From RHLJ01 sp040222455 (GTDB taxonomy: Bacteria; Bacteroidota; Rhodothermia; Balneolales; Balneolaceae), in contig JAVKDD010000020.1 in the NCBI GenBank assembly GCA_040222455.1, positions 372,001 to 436,000 on the forward strand: a DNA stretch of 64,000 nucleotides, in the 5' to 3' direction. Made by a program: the position numbers and the translations under genes. The notes under the pieces were generated by a model that was not told the origin of the DNA, ran no database searches, and saw nothing but the letters and a program-made list of their open reading frames with translations. Below, one piece after another: positions 1 to 9,702 of the stretch (positions within the stretch are counted from its first letter, which is position 1; each line of letters begins with the position of its first letter).

Positions 1-888
1 AGATGCAAGTGCATTCAAGACATTGTGCTCACCCGGTGATTTTAATGTAATTACTCCAAGTTTTTCACCATTATTTGTAACTGTAAAAGTGGAGTTGAAT
101 TCCGACATCATAATATCGGTTGCTCGAATTTGTGCCTGAGGCGTTAAACCATACGAAATAACACGTCGCTCTAGTTTAGGAAGAATACTTCTCACATTAG
201 AATCGTCGAGACAAACAATTACAGATCCGTAAAATGGAACTTTGTTTGCATAATCAACAAAAGCTTGTTTTACATCCTCGAGATCATCATAAATGTCTAG
301 ATGTTCAGCCTCGATGTTAGTAATAATAGCGATAGAAGGAGTGAGGCGTAAAAATGTTCGGTCGAACTCGTCTGCTTCAACAACTATTACATCACCTTTA
401 CCAACAACGGCATTTGTTTTGTCGAAGCTATGAACTTTTCCTCCCACAATAATGGTAGGGTCGTAATTTCCTTTTTGGGTAACCAAGCCAACCATAGTTG
501 TAGTGGTAGTTTTACCGTGAGTTCCTGCTACGCCAATACCGTACTTCATCTTCATCAGTTCAGCCAGCATTTCAGCTCGTTTTATAGTAGGAATGCGTTT
601 TTCAATGGCCGCTTTTGTTTCAGCGTTCTCTGAAGCCTTTACTGCACTCGTATAAACAACTACATCAGCTCCTTTAATATTTTCTGGACTATGACCTTCA
701 TAGATCGTTGCTCCGATATCTTCTAATCGCTGGGTAGTTTCGCCAAGTGAACCGTCAGAACCAGAAACTTTATATCCTCGATGGATTAAAATCTCGGCCA
801 TTCCGCTCATACCAATTCCACCAATCCCCACCATGTGGATATGTTTGGTTCTGCCAAAAATAGGTTGGGTTTCAATTCTTTTATCCAT
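1..888 (-). CDS. murC: UDP-N-acetylmuramate--L-alanine ligase (MurC), C-terminus cut by window edge
   Basis: Ligates L-alanine to UDP-MurNAc using ATP, the first peptide step of cytoplasmic peptidoglycan precursor synthesis. I translated the minus strand from the ATG at 888: the N-terminal UDP-binding glycine motif GIGGIGMSG lies at residues 21-29 and the Mur ligase ATP loop GTHGKTTTT at about 122-130, followed by the central-domain signature with EADEFDRTF. About 296 residues are present of the usual 450-480; the C-terminal domain lies beyond base 1. The ATG overlaps the murG stop by one base (TGATG), so it is translationally coupled as the last visible gene of the dcw cluster. Confidence 0.95.
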   Translation of the reverse strand, partial: MDKRIETQPIFGRTKHIHMVGIGGIGMSGMAEILIHRGYKVSGSDGSLGETTQRLEDIGATIYEGHSPENIKGADVVVYTSAVKASENAETKAAIEKRIPTIKRAEMLAELMKMKYGIGVAGTHGKTTTTTMVGLVTQKGNYDPTIIVGGKVHSFDKTNAVVGKGDVIVVEADEFDRTFLRLTPSIAIITNIEAEHLDIYDDLEDVKQAFVDYANKVPFYGSVIVCLDDSNVRSILPKLERRVISYGLTPQAQIRATDIMMSEFNSTFTVTNNGEKLGVITLKSPGEHNVLNALAS

Positions 889-1997
889 CAGTTCATTCGG
901 GATTTTGCGATTTCTAAAATTTCTTGGGCTATAACTTTAGCTGCATCTGGTTTTGCAAGTTTTAAGGCAGCAGCATTCATTGTTCGTAGTTTTTCCTCAT
1001 TATTAATTAATCGTTCTACCAATTCTGGGAGTGCATTAACGGCATCTTCATCATTCAAAAATTCAGAAGCTCCGGCATTTGTCATTGCTTTGGCATTCTC
1101 CGTTTGATGATCTCCCGCAACATTAGGAGATGGAATTAGCACACTTGGTTTTCCCGTAAGCATAAACTCAGAACAAGAACTAGCTCCTGCTCTACTAATC
1201 ACCAAATCAGCTGCAGCATAAGCTTCAGGCATGTTCTCGATGAAGGCAGTGAGGCGTAGGTTTGAGTATTCTTCTACATCGATTTCTGTAGAAAGTGCAT
1301 CAAAGTAGCGTGAACCACATTGCCATATAATTTGTAGTTCTGCGTGATTATGAAGCTCATCAAGATTTACTTTAATTGCATCATTTATGCTTTTTGCCCC
1401 GCCACTTCCGCCCATAATTAATAGAACAGGTTTCGAATCATTAAACCCAAATGAGCGCAATCCAACTTTCTTTTCAACAGTTGTAAGCGTATTTCTTGTT
1501 GGGTTTCCTGATATAGTGATTTTATTTGCGGGCAGAAATTTTTCGGCTTCTTTAAATGCAGTGAAAATTTTAACGGCAAACTTAGCAAGTAGTCGGTTCG
1601 TAACTCCAGGAAATCCATTCTGTTCTTGAATCACTACTGGAATTCCTTTTTTTCCACCAACCCAACCTACGGGTCCGGCTACATAACCGCCACATGAAAC
1701 GATAACTTGAGGCTTAAAAGAATTAATAATTTTCAAACTTTGAACAAGTGCAGTAAGAAGCTTGATTGGGAATAAAAGATTCTTCAAAGTTAACCTGCGA
1801 TGGAATCCACTAATCCAGACATTCATAATTTCATATCCAGCTTTTGGCACAGCTTTCCATTCCATGTGGTTTTTCGTACCTACAAACATAATCTCAGAAT
1901 GAGAATCTTCAGCTTTGAGTGCATCAGCGATCGCAATTGCAGGATACACATGTCCACCGGTTCCTCCTGCTGCTATCAAAATCTTTGGTTTATGCAT
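888..1997 (-). CDS. murG: UDP-GlcNAc:undecaprenyl-PP-MurNAc-pentapeptide GlcNAc transferase (MurG)
   Basis: Adds GlcNAc to lipid I to make lipid II on the cytoplasmic face of the membrane. The 369-aa protein has the N-terminal glycine loop GGTGGHVYPA (about residues 11-20), the second-domain start GGSGGAKSIN, and the nucleotide-sugar binding segment with SRAGASSCSE, all MurG (GT28) hallmarks. Length is normal for the family. It starts inside the end of ftsW (8-nt overlap) and its stop overlaps the murC start, so it sits in one tightly packed transcript with the rest of the cluster. Confidence 0.97.
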   Translation of the reverse strand: MHKPKILIAAGGTGGHVYPAIAIADALKAEDSHSEIMFVGTKNHMEWKAVPKAGYEIMNVWISGFHRRLTLKNLLFPIKLLTALVQSLKIINSFKPQVIVSCGGYVAGPVGWVGGKKGIPVVIQEQNGFPGVTNRLLAKFAVKIFTAFKEAEKFLPANKITISGNPTRNTLTTVEKKVGLRSFGFNDSKPVLLIMGGSGGAKSINDAIKVNLDELHNHAELQIIWQCGSRYFDALSTEIDVEEYSNLRLTAFIENMPEAYAAADLVISRAGASSCSEFMLTGKPSVLIPSPNVAGDHQTENAKAMTNAGASEFLNDEDAVNALPELVERLINNEEKLRTMNAAALKLAKPDAAKVIAQEILEIAKSRMN

Positions 1998-3180
1998 AGA
2001 AAATGGCCCCCTTATCCCGATTATGTTTCGAAATGTTGAGAATAATACCGACCATTAATCCAGCGAACATCATGCTGGTTCCGCCATAACTAACAAATGG
2101 CATTGGAAGTCCGGTTACAGGAAGCAAGCCACTTGCAACACTAGCATTTACGAAGCCATACAAAACTATAGTTAGCGTGCATCCTACTGCAAGGAGAGAT
2201 CCTAGCGTATCTTCTGCTTTTCGTGCAATAAAAACGACACCTCGTATTAAAATAAGGCTAAATAGCACAATAAGAGACATCGCACCAGCAATACCATATT
2301 CTTCAGCAATAATGGCAAAAATAAAATCATTATAAGGTGCGGGAAGAAAATCTCGCTGAGAGCTTTTTCCAATTCCGACACCAAAAAACTCACCTTTAGC
2401 AATAGCAATATGAGCCTGTTGTGCTTGATAACCACTTCCTGTTAAAAATTCCTGTGTCTGAATATCTTTGATTTGTTGAAGGTATTGATCAACACGGTCT
2501 TGGCGATTTGTTGATTGACTTAATAATAACATACCACCAAGTATTGCTACTCCTAGCATTGAACCAAGCTGTAGAATACTAACTCGACCAATGAACATCA
2601 TAATCAAGCAGATACCCATTAAAATGCCAGCACTACTAAAGTCTTCAATTCCAATTAATCCGCAAGTAAGTATAACCCAAACCATGATTGGCAAGAATGA
2701 CTTCTTAAAGTCTTTAATGTATTCCTGCTTCTCGCTCAATAACACACTTACATGTAGAAGTAGTGCAACAGTAGCTATTGTAGATGGTTGAAAACTAAAT
2801 CCTCCAAGATTTAGCCAGCGTTTTGCACCAAATTGCTCGGTTCCAAAAATCAGCACCGCTACTAATAAGAAGAGGCTAAGTACCATGCCAATTCGACTAA
2901 ACTTTGCAAGTGTGTGATAATTTATTTTTGAGACGATTAGCATCACAAAAAAAGCAATTCCAAGTTTTACAACATGGCGAGTAACTAAAGCAAATGCTGA
3001 AGTTTCGTTTGAAGCAGCAAAGAACGCTATGGATGAATAGACAGCGAGCACACCAAACATCATCAGCATTATGATGGCCATAAGCAGAATTCGGTCACTA
3101 CCTTGTTTTCTGGTATCGATGTCTTCTGGGCTGGTACCCAAAACATTGGAAATATTGCTATGTGGACTTGTGTACAACAC
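1990..3180 (-). CDS. ftsW: Lipid II polymerase / division protein FtsW
   Basis: SEDS-family glycosyltransferase that polymerises lipid II at the septum with the neighbouring FtsI. The 396-aa protein has about ten hydrophobic segments beginning near residue 30 and the SEDS segment around ESNEFIFA-type sequence (here APYNDFIFAIIAEEYG) and the C-terminal PFVSYGGTSM motif typical of FtsW/RodA. It is assigned to FtsW rather than RodA by position between murD and murG. The start is a GTG directly abutting the murD stop, giving a cytoplasmic tail of about 30 residues. Confidence 0.95.
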   Translation of the reverse strand: MLYTSPHSNISNVLGTSPEDIDTRKQGSDRILLMAIIMLMMFGVLAVYSSIAFFAASNETSAFALVTRHVVKLGIAFFVMLIVSKINYHTLAKFSRIGMVLSLFLLVAVLIFGTEQFGAKRWLNLGGFSFQPSTIATVALLLHVSVLLSEKQEYIKDFKKSFLPIMVWVILTCGLIGIEDFSSAGILMGICLIMMFIGRVSILQLGSMLGVAILGGMLLLSQSTNRQDRVDQYLQQIKDIQTQEFLTGSGYQAQQAHIAIAKGEFFGVGIGKSSQRDFLPAPYNDFIFAIIAEEYGIAGAMSLIVLFSLILIRGVVFIARKAEDTLGSLLAVGCTLTIVLYGFVNASVASGLLPVTGLPMPFVSYGGTSMMFAGLMVGIILNISKHNRDKGAIFYA

Positions 3181-4536
3181 TTATAGTTTGTTTACCTCAT
3201 CTCTAAAAACTTTTCCACGATGTTCGTAGTCATCAAACATATCGAAAGAGGAGCACGCCGGACTTAGTAATACGATTTCACCTCTTTTTGCAACTTTATG
3301 TGCTAATCGCACAGCATCACGCATGGTTTCAGCCATTTCAAATTGGGGAGGGATATTTCCCAGTTGCTCTTTAATTCTATTTTTAGACTCACCAATGGCA
3401 ATTATCGTGTGTACTTTATCTTTGATTTGGCCAATTAATTCGGAGTAATTGTTGCCTTTATCACGTCCTCCTAGAATAAGAGTCATGGGTACAGAATAGC
3501 TGTCTAATGCAAACCAAACTGCATTTACATTGGTCGCTTTACTGTCGTTGATGTATTTTACACCTTTAATATTCCGGACAAGTTCAAGGCGATTCTCAAC
3601 ACCTGTAAACGACTTTAGGCTTTCCCGAATGGCTTCGTTTTTAATTTCAGCGGCTCTTGCGGCGAGTGCTGCGGCAAGTCCATTTTGTAGATTATGTTGA
3701 CCTTTTAGGCCGATTTCGAACACTGACATAAGGGTTTCTTCCTTATTATTGAATCTGAAGATGATATGATTGTTGCGAATGAAAGCGCCTTCGGGGACTT
3801 CGTTTTTATTCGAAAAAGCCCATAATTGAGGGAAGCTGTCTTTCTTTTGTAGTGCTTCAACATGGTTTTTAATGAGCGGGTCATCAAAGTTGAAGATGAA
3901 CCAGTTATTTGATGTCTGGTTTTCTGTAATTCTAAATTTAGATGCTGCGTAATTCTCTAAGTTATAATCGTATCTGTCTAAATGATCTGGAGTAATATTT
4001 AACAGAACACTTATTTCAGGTTTAAAGCTGTGGATATGATCAAGTTGGAAGCTACTTACCTCTAAAATATGCTCACTCTTAGCTTCTTCTACTTTTTCAG
4101 AAAAGGCAAAACCAATATTCCCAGCCAAAGTGAAATCAACTTGTGCAGTTTCCCAAATATGAGCGAGCCAGCTAGTAACGGTAGTTTTTCCGTTGCTTCC
4201 TGTAATAGCTATTATTTTTTGTTTAGTGTACCAGCTTGCAACTTCAATTTCTGAGCAAACTTTTTTTCCAGAGTTAAGATAATGTTGAACGAGAGGTGTT
4301 TTAGTAGGAACTCCAGGGCTTACTACAGCAAAGACACTATTTTCTGAAAGTAAGGTATGTCCATTCTCTTCGAATTCAATTCCAATATCAATTAATTTAG
4401 CTTTACATGATATAGATATTGGACCAGAATCTGTCACGAAAACTTCAGCCCCTTTATGTTTTAAAAGTATAGCAACAGCTACGCCACTCCGAGCAGCTCC
4501 AATCACGACGATATGTTTTCCCTGAACTTCTATCAT
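3181..4536 (-). CDS. murD: UDP-N-acetylmuramoyl-L-alanine--D-glutamate ligase (MurD)
   Basis: Adds D-glutamate to UDP-MurNAc-L-Ala. Motifs: N-terminal IVVIGAARSGVA, ATP loop AITGSNGKTTV, VLLNITPDHLDRY, and C-terminal NDSKATNVNA. I chose the ATG at 4536 (protein starting MIEVQGKH, 451 aa) rather than the longer open frame from 4590: it makes a 4-nt ATGA overlap with the mraY stop and matches the usual MurD N-terminus, whereas the extra 18 residues lie antiparallel to nothing conserved and inside the end of mraY. Confidence 0.95.
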   Translation of the reverse strand: MIEVQGKHIVVIGAARSGVAVAILLKHKGAEVFVTDSGPISISCKAKLIDIGIEFEENGHTLLSENSVFAVVSPGVPTKTPLVQHYLNSGKKVCSEIEVASWYTKQKIIAITGSNGKTTVTSWLAHIWETAQVDFTLAGNIGFAFSEKVEEAKSEHILEVSSFQLDHIHSFKPEISVLLNITPDHLDRYDYNLENYAASKFRITENQTSNNWFIFNFDDPLIKNHVEALQKKDSFPQLWAFSNKNEVPEGAFIRNNHIIFRFNNKEETLMSVFEIGLKGQHNLQNGLAAALAARAAEIKNEAIRESLKSFTGVENRLELVRNIKGVKYINDSKATNVNAVWFALDSYSVPMTLILGGRDKGNNYSELIGQIKDKVHTIIAIGESKNRIKEQLGNIPPQFEMAETMRDAVRLAHKVAKRGEIVLLSPACSSFDMFDDYEHRGKVFRDEVNKL

Positions 4537-5669
4537 CGGATTTTGAGCGTTAATAAACTGATAAGTGCTAATAGAATAGTAATGATCCAAAAACGAACAA
4601 CAATTTTTTGTTCAGACCATCCTTTTTTCTCAAAGTGATGATGGATTGGGGTCATTAAAAAAACGCGTCTTCCTTCTCCATATTTTCTTTTAGTGTATTT
4701 GAAGTAGGTAGTTTGGATAATTACTGAAAGTGTCTCAAAAAAGAAGACACCACAGATAAAAGGAAGTAGAAGTTCTTTATGGAGCATTAATGCTAAAGCT
4801 CCAAATGCACCACCAATTGCTAGTGAGCCAGTATCGCCCATAAAAACAGAAGCAGGATTGGTGTTGTACCACAAGAATCCCATACAAGCTCCAATCAATG
4901 AGGCACAAAAAATTGTTAATTCACCTGCGCCTGGTAAATACATGATGTCTAAAAAACCAGAGAAATCAACACGACCAGAAACATATGCGAATATGGCAAA
5001 TACAAACCCACAAATTGCTGACGTTCCTGATGCTAATCCGTCTAACCCATCGGTAAGATTGGTTGCGTTACTAACAGCTGTAATAATAAAAACAGATACA
5101 GGTAAATAAATTACCCAACCCCATTGTTCACCGAAGAAAGCGTAATCGATATTTAAATCTTTCGCAAAAGGAACGGTAGAAAGTGTGTTGAAAAGTTCAA
5201 AATCTGGATGGAAATAGAGTACTGATCCCAAAACCAATCCAACCGAAACTTGACCAGCAATTTTGAATTTACCAGCCAGTCCGCTCTTATCTTTCTTTAC
5301 AATTTTAATGTAATCATCAATAAACCCAACAATTCCTAGAGACAGCATCACAAAGAAAATGAGCCAACCATAGATACTGTCCATTTTTACGAAGAGAAGT
5401 GTAGGGATCAAAGTAGCAAGTAAAATAATGACTCCACCCATCGATGGAGTTCCACGTTTACTTGCATGATGGTCAAGTCCAATATCTTCCCGAATCACTT
5501 CGCCAAGCTGCATTTTACTTAACCATTTGATAATTCTGCGACCAATAATCAAACTAATTATTAAAGAAGTAACAGCTGCCAAGCCGGTTCGGGTAGAAAT
5601 AAAAGCCATTGCCTGAGCTCCGGGGAATTCATAGGTAGATTCTAGCCATGCAAATAATTCGTATAGCAT
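4533..5669 (-). CDS. mraY: Phospho-N-acetylmuramoyl-pentapeptide transferase (MraY)
   Basis: Integral membrane enzyme that transfers phospho-MurNAc-pentapeptide to undecaprenyl phosphate, giving lipid I. The 378-aa sequence has about ten membrane segments, the aspartate-rich loop NLTDGLDGLASG, FMGDTGSLAIGG, and the conserved histidines of MTPIHHHFEKKGW near the C-terminus, all diagnostic for MraY. The ATG overlaps the murE stop by one base (TAATG), and the stop overlaps the murD start. Confidence 0.97.
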   Translation of the reverse strand: MLYELFAWLESTYEFPGAQAMAFISTRTGLAAVTSLIISLIIGRRIIKWLSKMQLGEVIREDIGLDHHASKRGTPSMGGVIILLATLIPTLLFVKMDSIYGWLIFFVMLSLGIVGFIDDYIKIVKKDKSGLAGKFKIAGQVSVGLVLGSVLYFHPDFELFNTLSTVPFAKDLNIDYAFFGEQWGWVIYLPVSVFIITAVSNATNLTDGLDGLASGTSAICGFVFAIFAYVSGRVDFSGFLDIMYLPGAGELTIFCASLIGACMGFLWYNTNPASVFMGDTGSLAIGGAFGALALMLHKELLLPFICGVFFFETLSVIIQTTYFKYTKRKYGEGRRVFLMTPIHHHFEKKGWSEQKIVVRFWIITILLALISLLTLKIR

Positions 5670-7126
5670 TAATTCCCTCCTTTACTGTATTGTTGTAAAG
5701 CCTCTTCTGCAACTAGTCGGTCATCAAAAGGATGTTTTGTTCCTTTCACATCTTGATAAATTTCATGCCCTTTTCCAGCAATCAAGATTATATCTTCACT
5801 ATCCGTGTTTGAAATGGCTTTGTGGATGGCTTCTTTTCTATTGGTGATGTTCTCGACATTTTTATGGCTACCAAACCCATCCAAAATATCCTTAATTATT
5901 GCTTCGGGATTTTCGAATCGCGGATTATCACTAGTTACAATAATCTTATCCGCGTAAGCCTCACAAGCTTGGGCCATTTCTGGTCTTTTTGAGGAATCAC
6001 GGTCTCCTCCTGCACCAAATACAACTACTAGCCGTTGATTGCTTTTCTTTATTTCAGATAAAGTAGAAAGCACATTTTCAAGTGCATCAGGAGTATGTGC
6101 ATAATCTACAATAGTGAGAGGAGCTCCTTGTACCTCAATAACTTGCATTCTTCCCGGGGCACCGATTGAGCTTTTCAACGCCCTAACAATTATATCATTC
6201 TCAATTCCAAGTTCTCGGCAAACTAAATATGCCATTGCCACATTATATGCGTTGAACTCCCCAATTAATGGAGATTCAATTCTAGTACCTTCAACTATAA
6301 GATTTAAGCCGGATGAAGTATTTGAAAGTATATTACTATGCTCTGTTCCAAACGAGAGTAGAACATTTTTTGCTTTGCAATCAGAAAGCATATACAACCC
6401 ATATTGATCATTCGCATTGATTATCGCAATAGATGATGCAAGAAGTCCATCAAACAGAGTTTTTTTAGCTTTCGCGTATTCATCAATCGTTACGTGATAA
6501 TCGAGATGGTCATGACTTAAATTTGTAAAAACAGCAATATCAAAATCGAAACCAGAAACACGAGATTGTACTAATGCATGAGAAGAAACCTCCATCACCA
6601 GATATTCAGAGCCTGCATCCACCATTTTTTTCATATCATTAGCAAGCTCAATAGGATCAGAAGTTGTTAATGAGCTAACAATTTCAACATCTAATATCTT
6701 TTTCGATACGGTTCCAAGAAGAGATACTTTCTTGCCTGCTTTAGTAAGAACTTCATGAACTAATGTAGCTGTAGTTGTTTTCCCATTAGTACCCGTTATA
6801 CCAATAACTGACAGATTTTTTGCGGGATTTCCGGCAAAAGCTTGAGCCAATTTCCCAACCAAGATTCTGGTATTTTCCACTTCCATTACACAAACACCTT
6901 CTGCATCTGTATAATAGCTTTCCTCAGTAATTAAAACTTTAGCCCCTTGGGCAATCGCATCTTCAAGGAACATATGTCCATCTACTTCATGTCCACGAAC
7001 TGCAATAAAAACCGATCCATCCGTAACTGCTCTAGAATTTTGAACTATTTGATATAGTTCTCCCACATGTTCCGTTCTCGAAACGTGGAGTGGGTTTACT
7101 AATTCTATGAGTTCCTTGATATTCAA
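5669..7126 (-). CDS. murE: UDP-MurNAc-tripeptide synthetase (MurE), meso-diaminopimelate type
   Basis: Third amino-acid ligase of peptidoglycan precursor synthesis. The 485-aa protein has the ATP loop GITGTNGKTTT, the central SSHALVQSRVSG region, NLSHDHLDYH, and the C-terminal SDNPRFENP. The DNPR motif is the known determinant of meso-diaminopimelate (rather than lysine) addition, so a Gram-negative-type stem peptide is inferred. It lies one base downstream of ftsI and overlaps mraY by one base. Confidence 0.96.
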   Translation of the reverse strand: MNIKELIELVNPLHVSRTEHVGELYQIVQNSRAVTDGSVFIAVRGHEVDGHMFLEDAIAQGAKVLITEESYYTDAEGVCVMEVENTRILVGKLAQAFAGNPAKNLSVIGITGTNGKTTTATLVHEVLTKAGKKVSLLGTVSKKILDVEIVSSLTTSDPIELANDMKKMVDAGSEYLVMEVSSHALVQSRVSGFDFDIAVFTNLSHDHLDYHVTIDEYAKAKKTLFDGLLASSIAIINANDQYGLYMLSDCKAKNVLLSFGTEHSNILSNTSSGLNLIVEGTRIESPLIGEFNAYNVAMAYLVCRELGIENDIIVRALKSSIGAPGRMQVIEVQGAPLTIVDYAHTPDALENVLSTLSEIKKSNQRLVVVFGAGGDRDSSKRPEMAQACEAYADKIIVTSDNPRFENPEAIIKDILDGFGSHKNVENITNRKEAIHKAISNTDSEDIILIAGKGHEIYQDVKGTKHPFDDRLVAEEALQQYSKGGN

Positions 7127-7127
7127 C

Positions 7128-9290
7128 TTATCGTTCTTTTCCGGCTTCTGTTAAAATTTCCAGTGACCTGGCTTTACCTCTTATAGTAACTTCACTTCCT
7201 TCTCTCATCCATTCTCCTGCTTTCGGAAACTGAGCAAATACGGTACCTGAGCCAACTATTGAAGATTTTAAACCAAGTGAAGTGAGAATATTTGAGGCTG
7301 TTCGAATGCTCATTCCTCTTAATTCAGGAATTGAGGCAAAGCCTTCTTTTATGGTTGCACTATCAATCGGTATATAGGTTTCCGAAAGAGTGAGTAAAAT
7401 TTCGTCACCGGTATTTAATGTTGTTCCTGCAGTGGGGGTTTGTTCCAAAATAAATCCTGATTTACCTGAAAATTTATAATCAACATTTAGAGAAGTCAGA
7501 ATTTTTACAGCATCTTTTTTGGAGAGACCTTCAAGGTAAGGTGTGTAAGCAAATACTTCGAGCTCATCCTTATTAGAATCGAATTGTCTTTGTAAATCAC
7601 TATCAAGTCCAGCAATTCGTGTAGCAACCTGTCTAAATATTGGTCCAGCTGTATAACCGCCATAACCTACAGGTTTAGGTTCATCTAAAAGAATTAAGCA
7701 GACATATTTCGGGTCGTCTGAAGGGAAGAAACCAACAAAAGAGCCTCTGTAATTATTGGTATATCTTCCATTTACTACTTTTTTAGCAGTACCAGTTTTT
7801 CCAGCAATGTTTAATCCCTCAACCTGAGCAAGGTTTCCAGTACCTGAGTCGGAAACAACACTTTCAAAAATTGGTAGCAATAAATCGAGTGTTTTCTTTT
7901 TTGCGATTCTTCGAATTTCAACAGGCTCATGTTCAGAAATTATATTTCCTTGTTTATCTTCAACTCGTTCAACAATATATGGCCTCATCATCAGCCCATG
8001 ATTTGCAAAAGCTGCATAGGCCTGAGCAACCTGAATAGGAGTAGCAAGTAATTCATAACCATGAGACATCCAGGGTAGACTTACTAAACTCCACTCATAA
8101 GGTTTAGCCATGCGCCCACTTTCTTCGCCAGAAATGTCAACATATGAAGGGGTTCCAAAACCCATATTTCTGGCATATTGATAGAATTTGTCATTATCAA
8201 GACGCATTGCTATTTCAGCCGTTGCAACATTAGATGATTTTCTCATTACTTCTGCAAAATCAATATTCCCCAGAGGGTCATGATCACGAAGAGTTAATCC
8301 ATGAATAATAATTTCACCATCTTCAGGAGTTTCAAAAATCTCATTAAAGTCTACCTTTTTCTGTTCAACTGCCGCTACTGCTGTAACCAACTTAAAGGTT
8401 GATCCCGGCTCTATCATATCCGATATGGCAAAATTTCTTCGGTTTATATCATTTTCATTTCCCGGGAAGTTAGGATCGAAGGTAGGGTAGTTTGCTAATG
8501 CTTTTATCGCACCAGTTCTTGGATCCAGAATAATTCCAGTTCCGTAGTTTGCGCCGTGTTTTTCAACTCCTGCCTTAAGTTCGTCTTCTAATATTGCCTG
8601 GATATAGGCATCAATAGTTGTGTAAAGAGAATATCCATCTTTAGGAAGTTTTTTTGGTGCCCCAACATATTCTGAAACATTACCAAAAGGATCTTTACGC
8701 ACTTGACGAACTCCGTCTTCGCCACCAAGTTGATCATTATAAAATGACTCAATTCCGGTTCTTCCATTCATGTTATGGTTTACAAACCCAAGAGAATGAG
8801 CCGCCAAAGAACCAAAAGTATATTTCCTCCGGAAGTTTTCTTCAATAATAACTCCTTTAATCCCAAGTGCTTCTATTTTGTCTTTATCAATTCCAGAAAG
8901 GTTTTTACCAAGAACTACATATCTTGATCTGGAAGGTGCTTTATCAATTTTATTTAAATAGAGTGAGCTGGGTTGCCCAGTAATTTTACTAAGTGTACTT
9001 GATAACTGAACAATCTGATCACGAGTTAACCCCCTAATCTTTGGATCTAGAGCGATTTGATAATCAGTTGCATTGGTAGCAAGTAGAGTTCCATTCTTAT
9101 CATAAATATTACCGCGCTGTGCAGGAATAGAAATAAAATCGATAGCCTGTTTACTCCAAAGTTCTCGCAGGCCTTCACCTTCCAAATAGTTAATTCGAAA
9201 TAACTGAAATGCCAATGCACACGGAAGCAAGAATAGCAATCCCAGTATGATAAACATTCGGCTTAATATGGCTGTTCTATGATCACTCAT
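7128..9290 (-). CDS. ftsI: Division penicillin-binding protein FtsI/PBP3 with two C-terminal PASTA domains
   Basis: Septal transpeptidase that cross-links the glycan made by FtsW. Short cytoplasmic N-terminus, one membrane anchor at about residues 11-30, dimerisation domain, then the transpeptidase with catalytic Ser297 in EPGSTFK, the SSN triad (RKSSNVA) and the KTGTAKK box. After the enzyme domain come two PASTA repeats (about 575-640 and 650-712), giving 720 aa, longer than proteobacterial FtsI. PASTA tails are typical of Gram-positive division PBPs and bind muropeptides or help partner contacts; here their role is not known. Start overlaps the ftsL-like stop. Confidence 0.95.
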   Translation of the reverse strand: MSDHRTAILSRMFIILGLLFLLPCALAFQLFRINYLEGEGLRELWSKQAIDFISIPAQRGNIYDKNGTLLATNATDYQIALDPKIRGLTRDQIVQLSSTLSKITGQPSSLYLNKIDKAPSRSRYVVLGKNLSGIDKDKIEALGIKGVIIEENFRRKYTFGSLAAHSLGFVNHNMNGRTGIESFYNDQLGGEDGVRQVRKDPFGNVSEYVGAPKKLPKDGYSLYTTIDAYIQAILEDELKAGVEKHGANYGTGIILDPRTGAIKALANYPTFDPNFPGNENDINRRNFAISDMIEPGSTFKLVTAVAAVEQKKVDFNEIFETPEDGEIIIHGLTLRDHDPLGNIDFAEVMRKSSNVATAEIAMRLDNDKFYQYARNMGFGTPSYVDISGEESGRMAKPYEWSLVSLPWMSHGYELLATPIQVAQAYAAFANHGLMMRPYIVERVEDKQGNIISEHEPVEIRRIAKKKTLDLLLPIFESVVSDSGTGNLAQVEGLNIAGKTGTAKKVVNGRYTNNYRGSFVGFFPSDDPKYVCLILLDEPKPVGYGGYTAGPIFRQVATRIAGLDSDLQRQFDSNKDELEVFAYTPYLEGLSKKDAVKILTSLNVDYKFSGKSGFILEQTPTAGTTLNTGDEILLTLSETYIPIDSATIKEGFASIPELRGMSIRTASNILTSLGLKSSIVGSGTVFAQFPKAGEWMREGSEVTIRGKARSLEILTEAGKER

Positions 9291-9702
9291 TGTTCACAAT
9301 GATGACTTTATCGGCAGGTCCGCCATTTACAAATCCTTGTTCTTTTGCCTTCTGATAAATCTCTGCAGGTCCAACCATCCGGTCATACTGAAGTTTTAAT
9401 TCATCATGCATTTGGCGGGCTTTATTATATTCCTGCTCTAATAGCTGTACTTCTTGTAACAGCTTTTGTGTTGCAAAAACATGAGTTAGATATGCAAAGC
9501 CAAAAATACCTATGATAACTGTTGCCAAAATCACTTTACCAGGTTTAACTTTTGGTAAGCTCGTACTTTTTTGAGCAACTTTAGCTCTTCGGTTAGCCCT
9601 TGGTTTATTGGCTGAAGGTGACGAGGGTGTTATGTCAGGTTTAGGGACTTTTCGGAGGTTTGGCTTTGCTATTTGACGCTTGAGCGGGGATTGCACCATC
9701 AT
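9283..9702 (-). CDS. ftsL: FtsL-like division protein
   Basis: Small bitopic protein of 139 aa: a basic, proline-rich cytoplasmic tail (about residues 1-55), a single membrane segment (about 56-76, VILATVIIGIFGFAYL), and a periplasmic heptad-rich coiled coil with KLLQEVQLLEQEYNKA. That architecture and its place between rsmH and ftsI identify it as the FtsL equivalent, which links FtsB/FtsQ to FtsW-FtsI; FtsL sequences themselves are poorly conserved. The ATG overlaps the rsmH stop by four bases. The cytoplasmic tail is longer than in enterobacterial FtsL. Confidence 0.85.
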   Translation of the reverse strand: MMVQSPLKRQIAKPNLRKVPKPDITPSSPSANKPRANRRAKVAQKSTSLPKVKPGKVILATVIIGIFGFAYLTHVFATQKLLQEVQLLEQEYNKARQMHDELKLQYDRMVGPAEIYQKAKEQGFVNGGPADKVIIVNNE

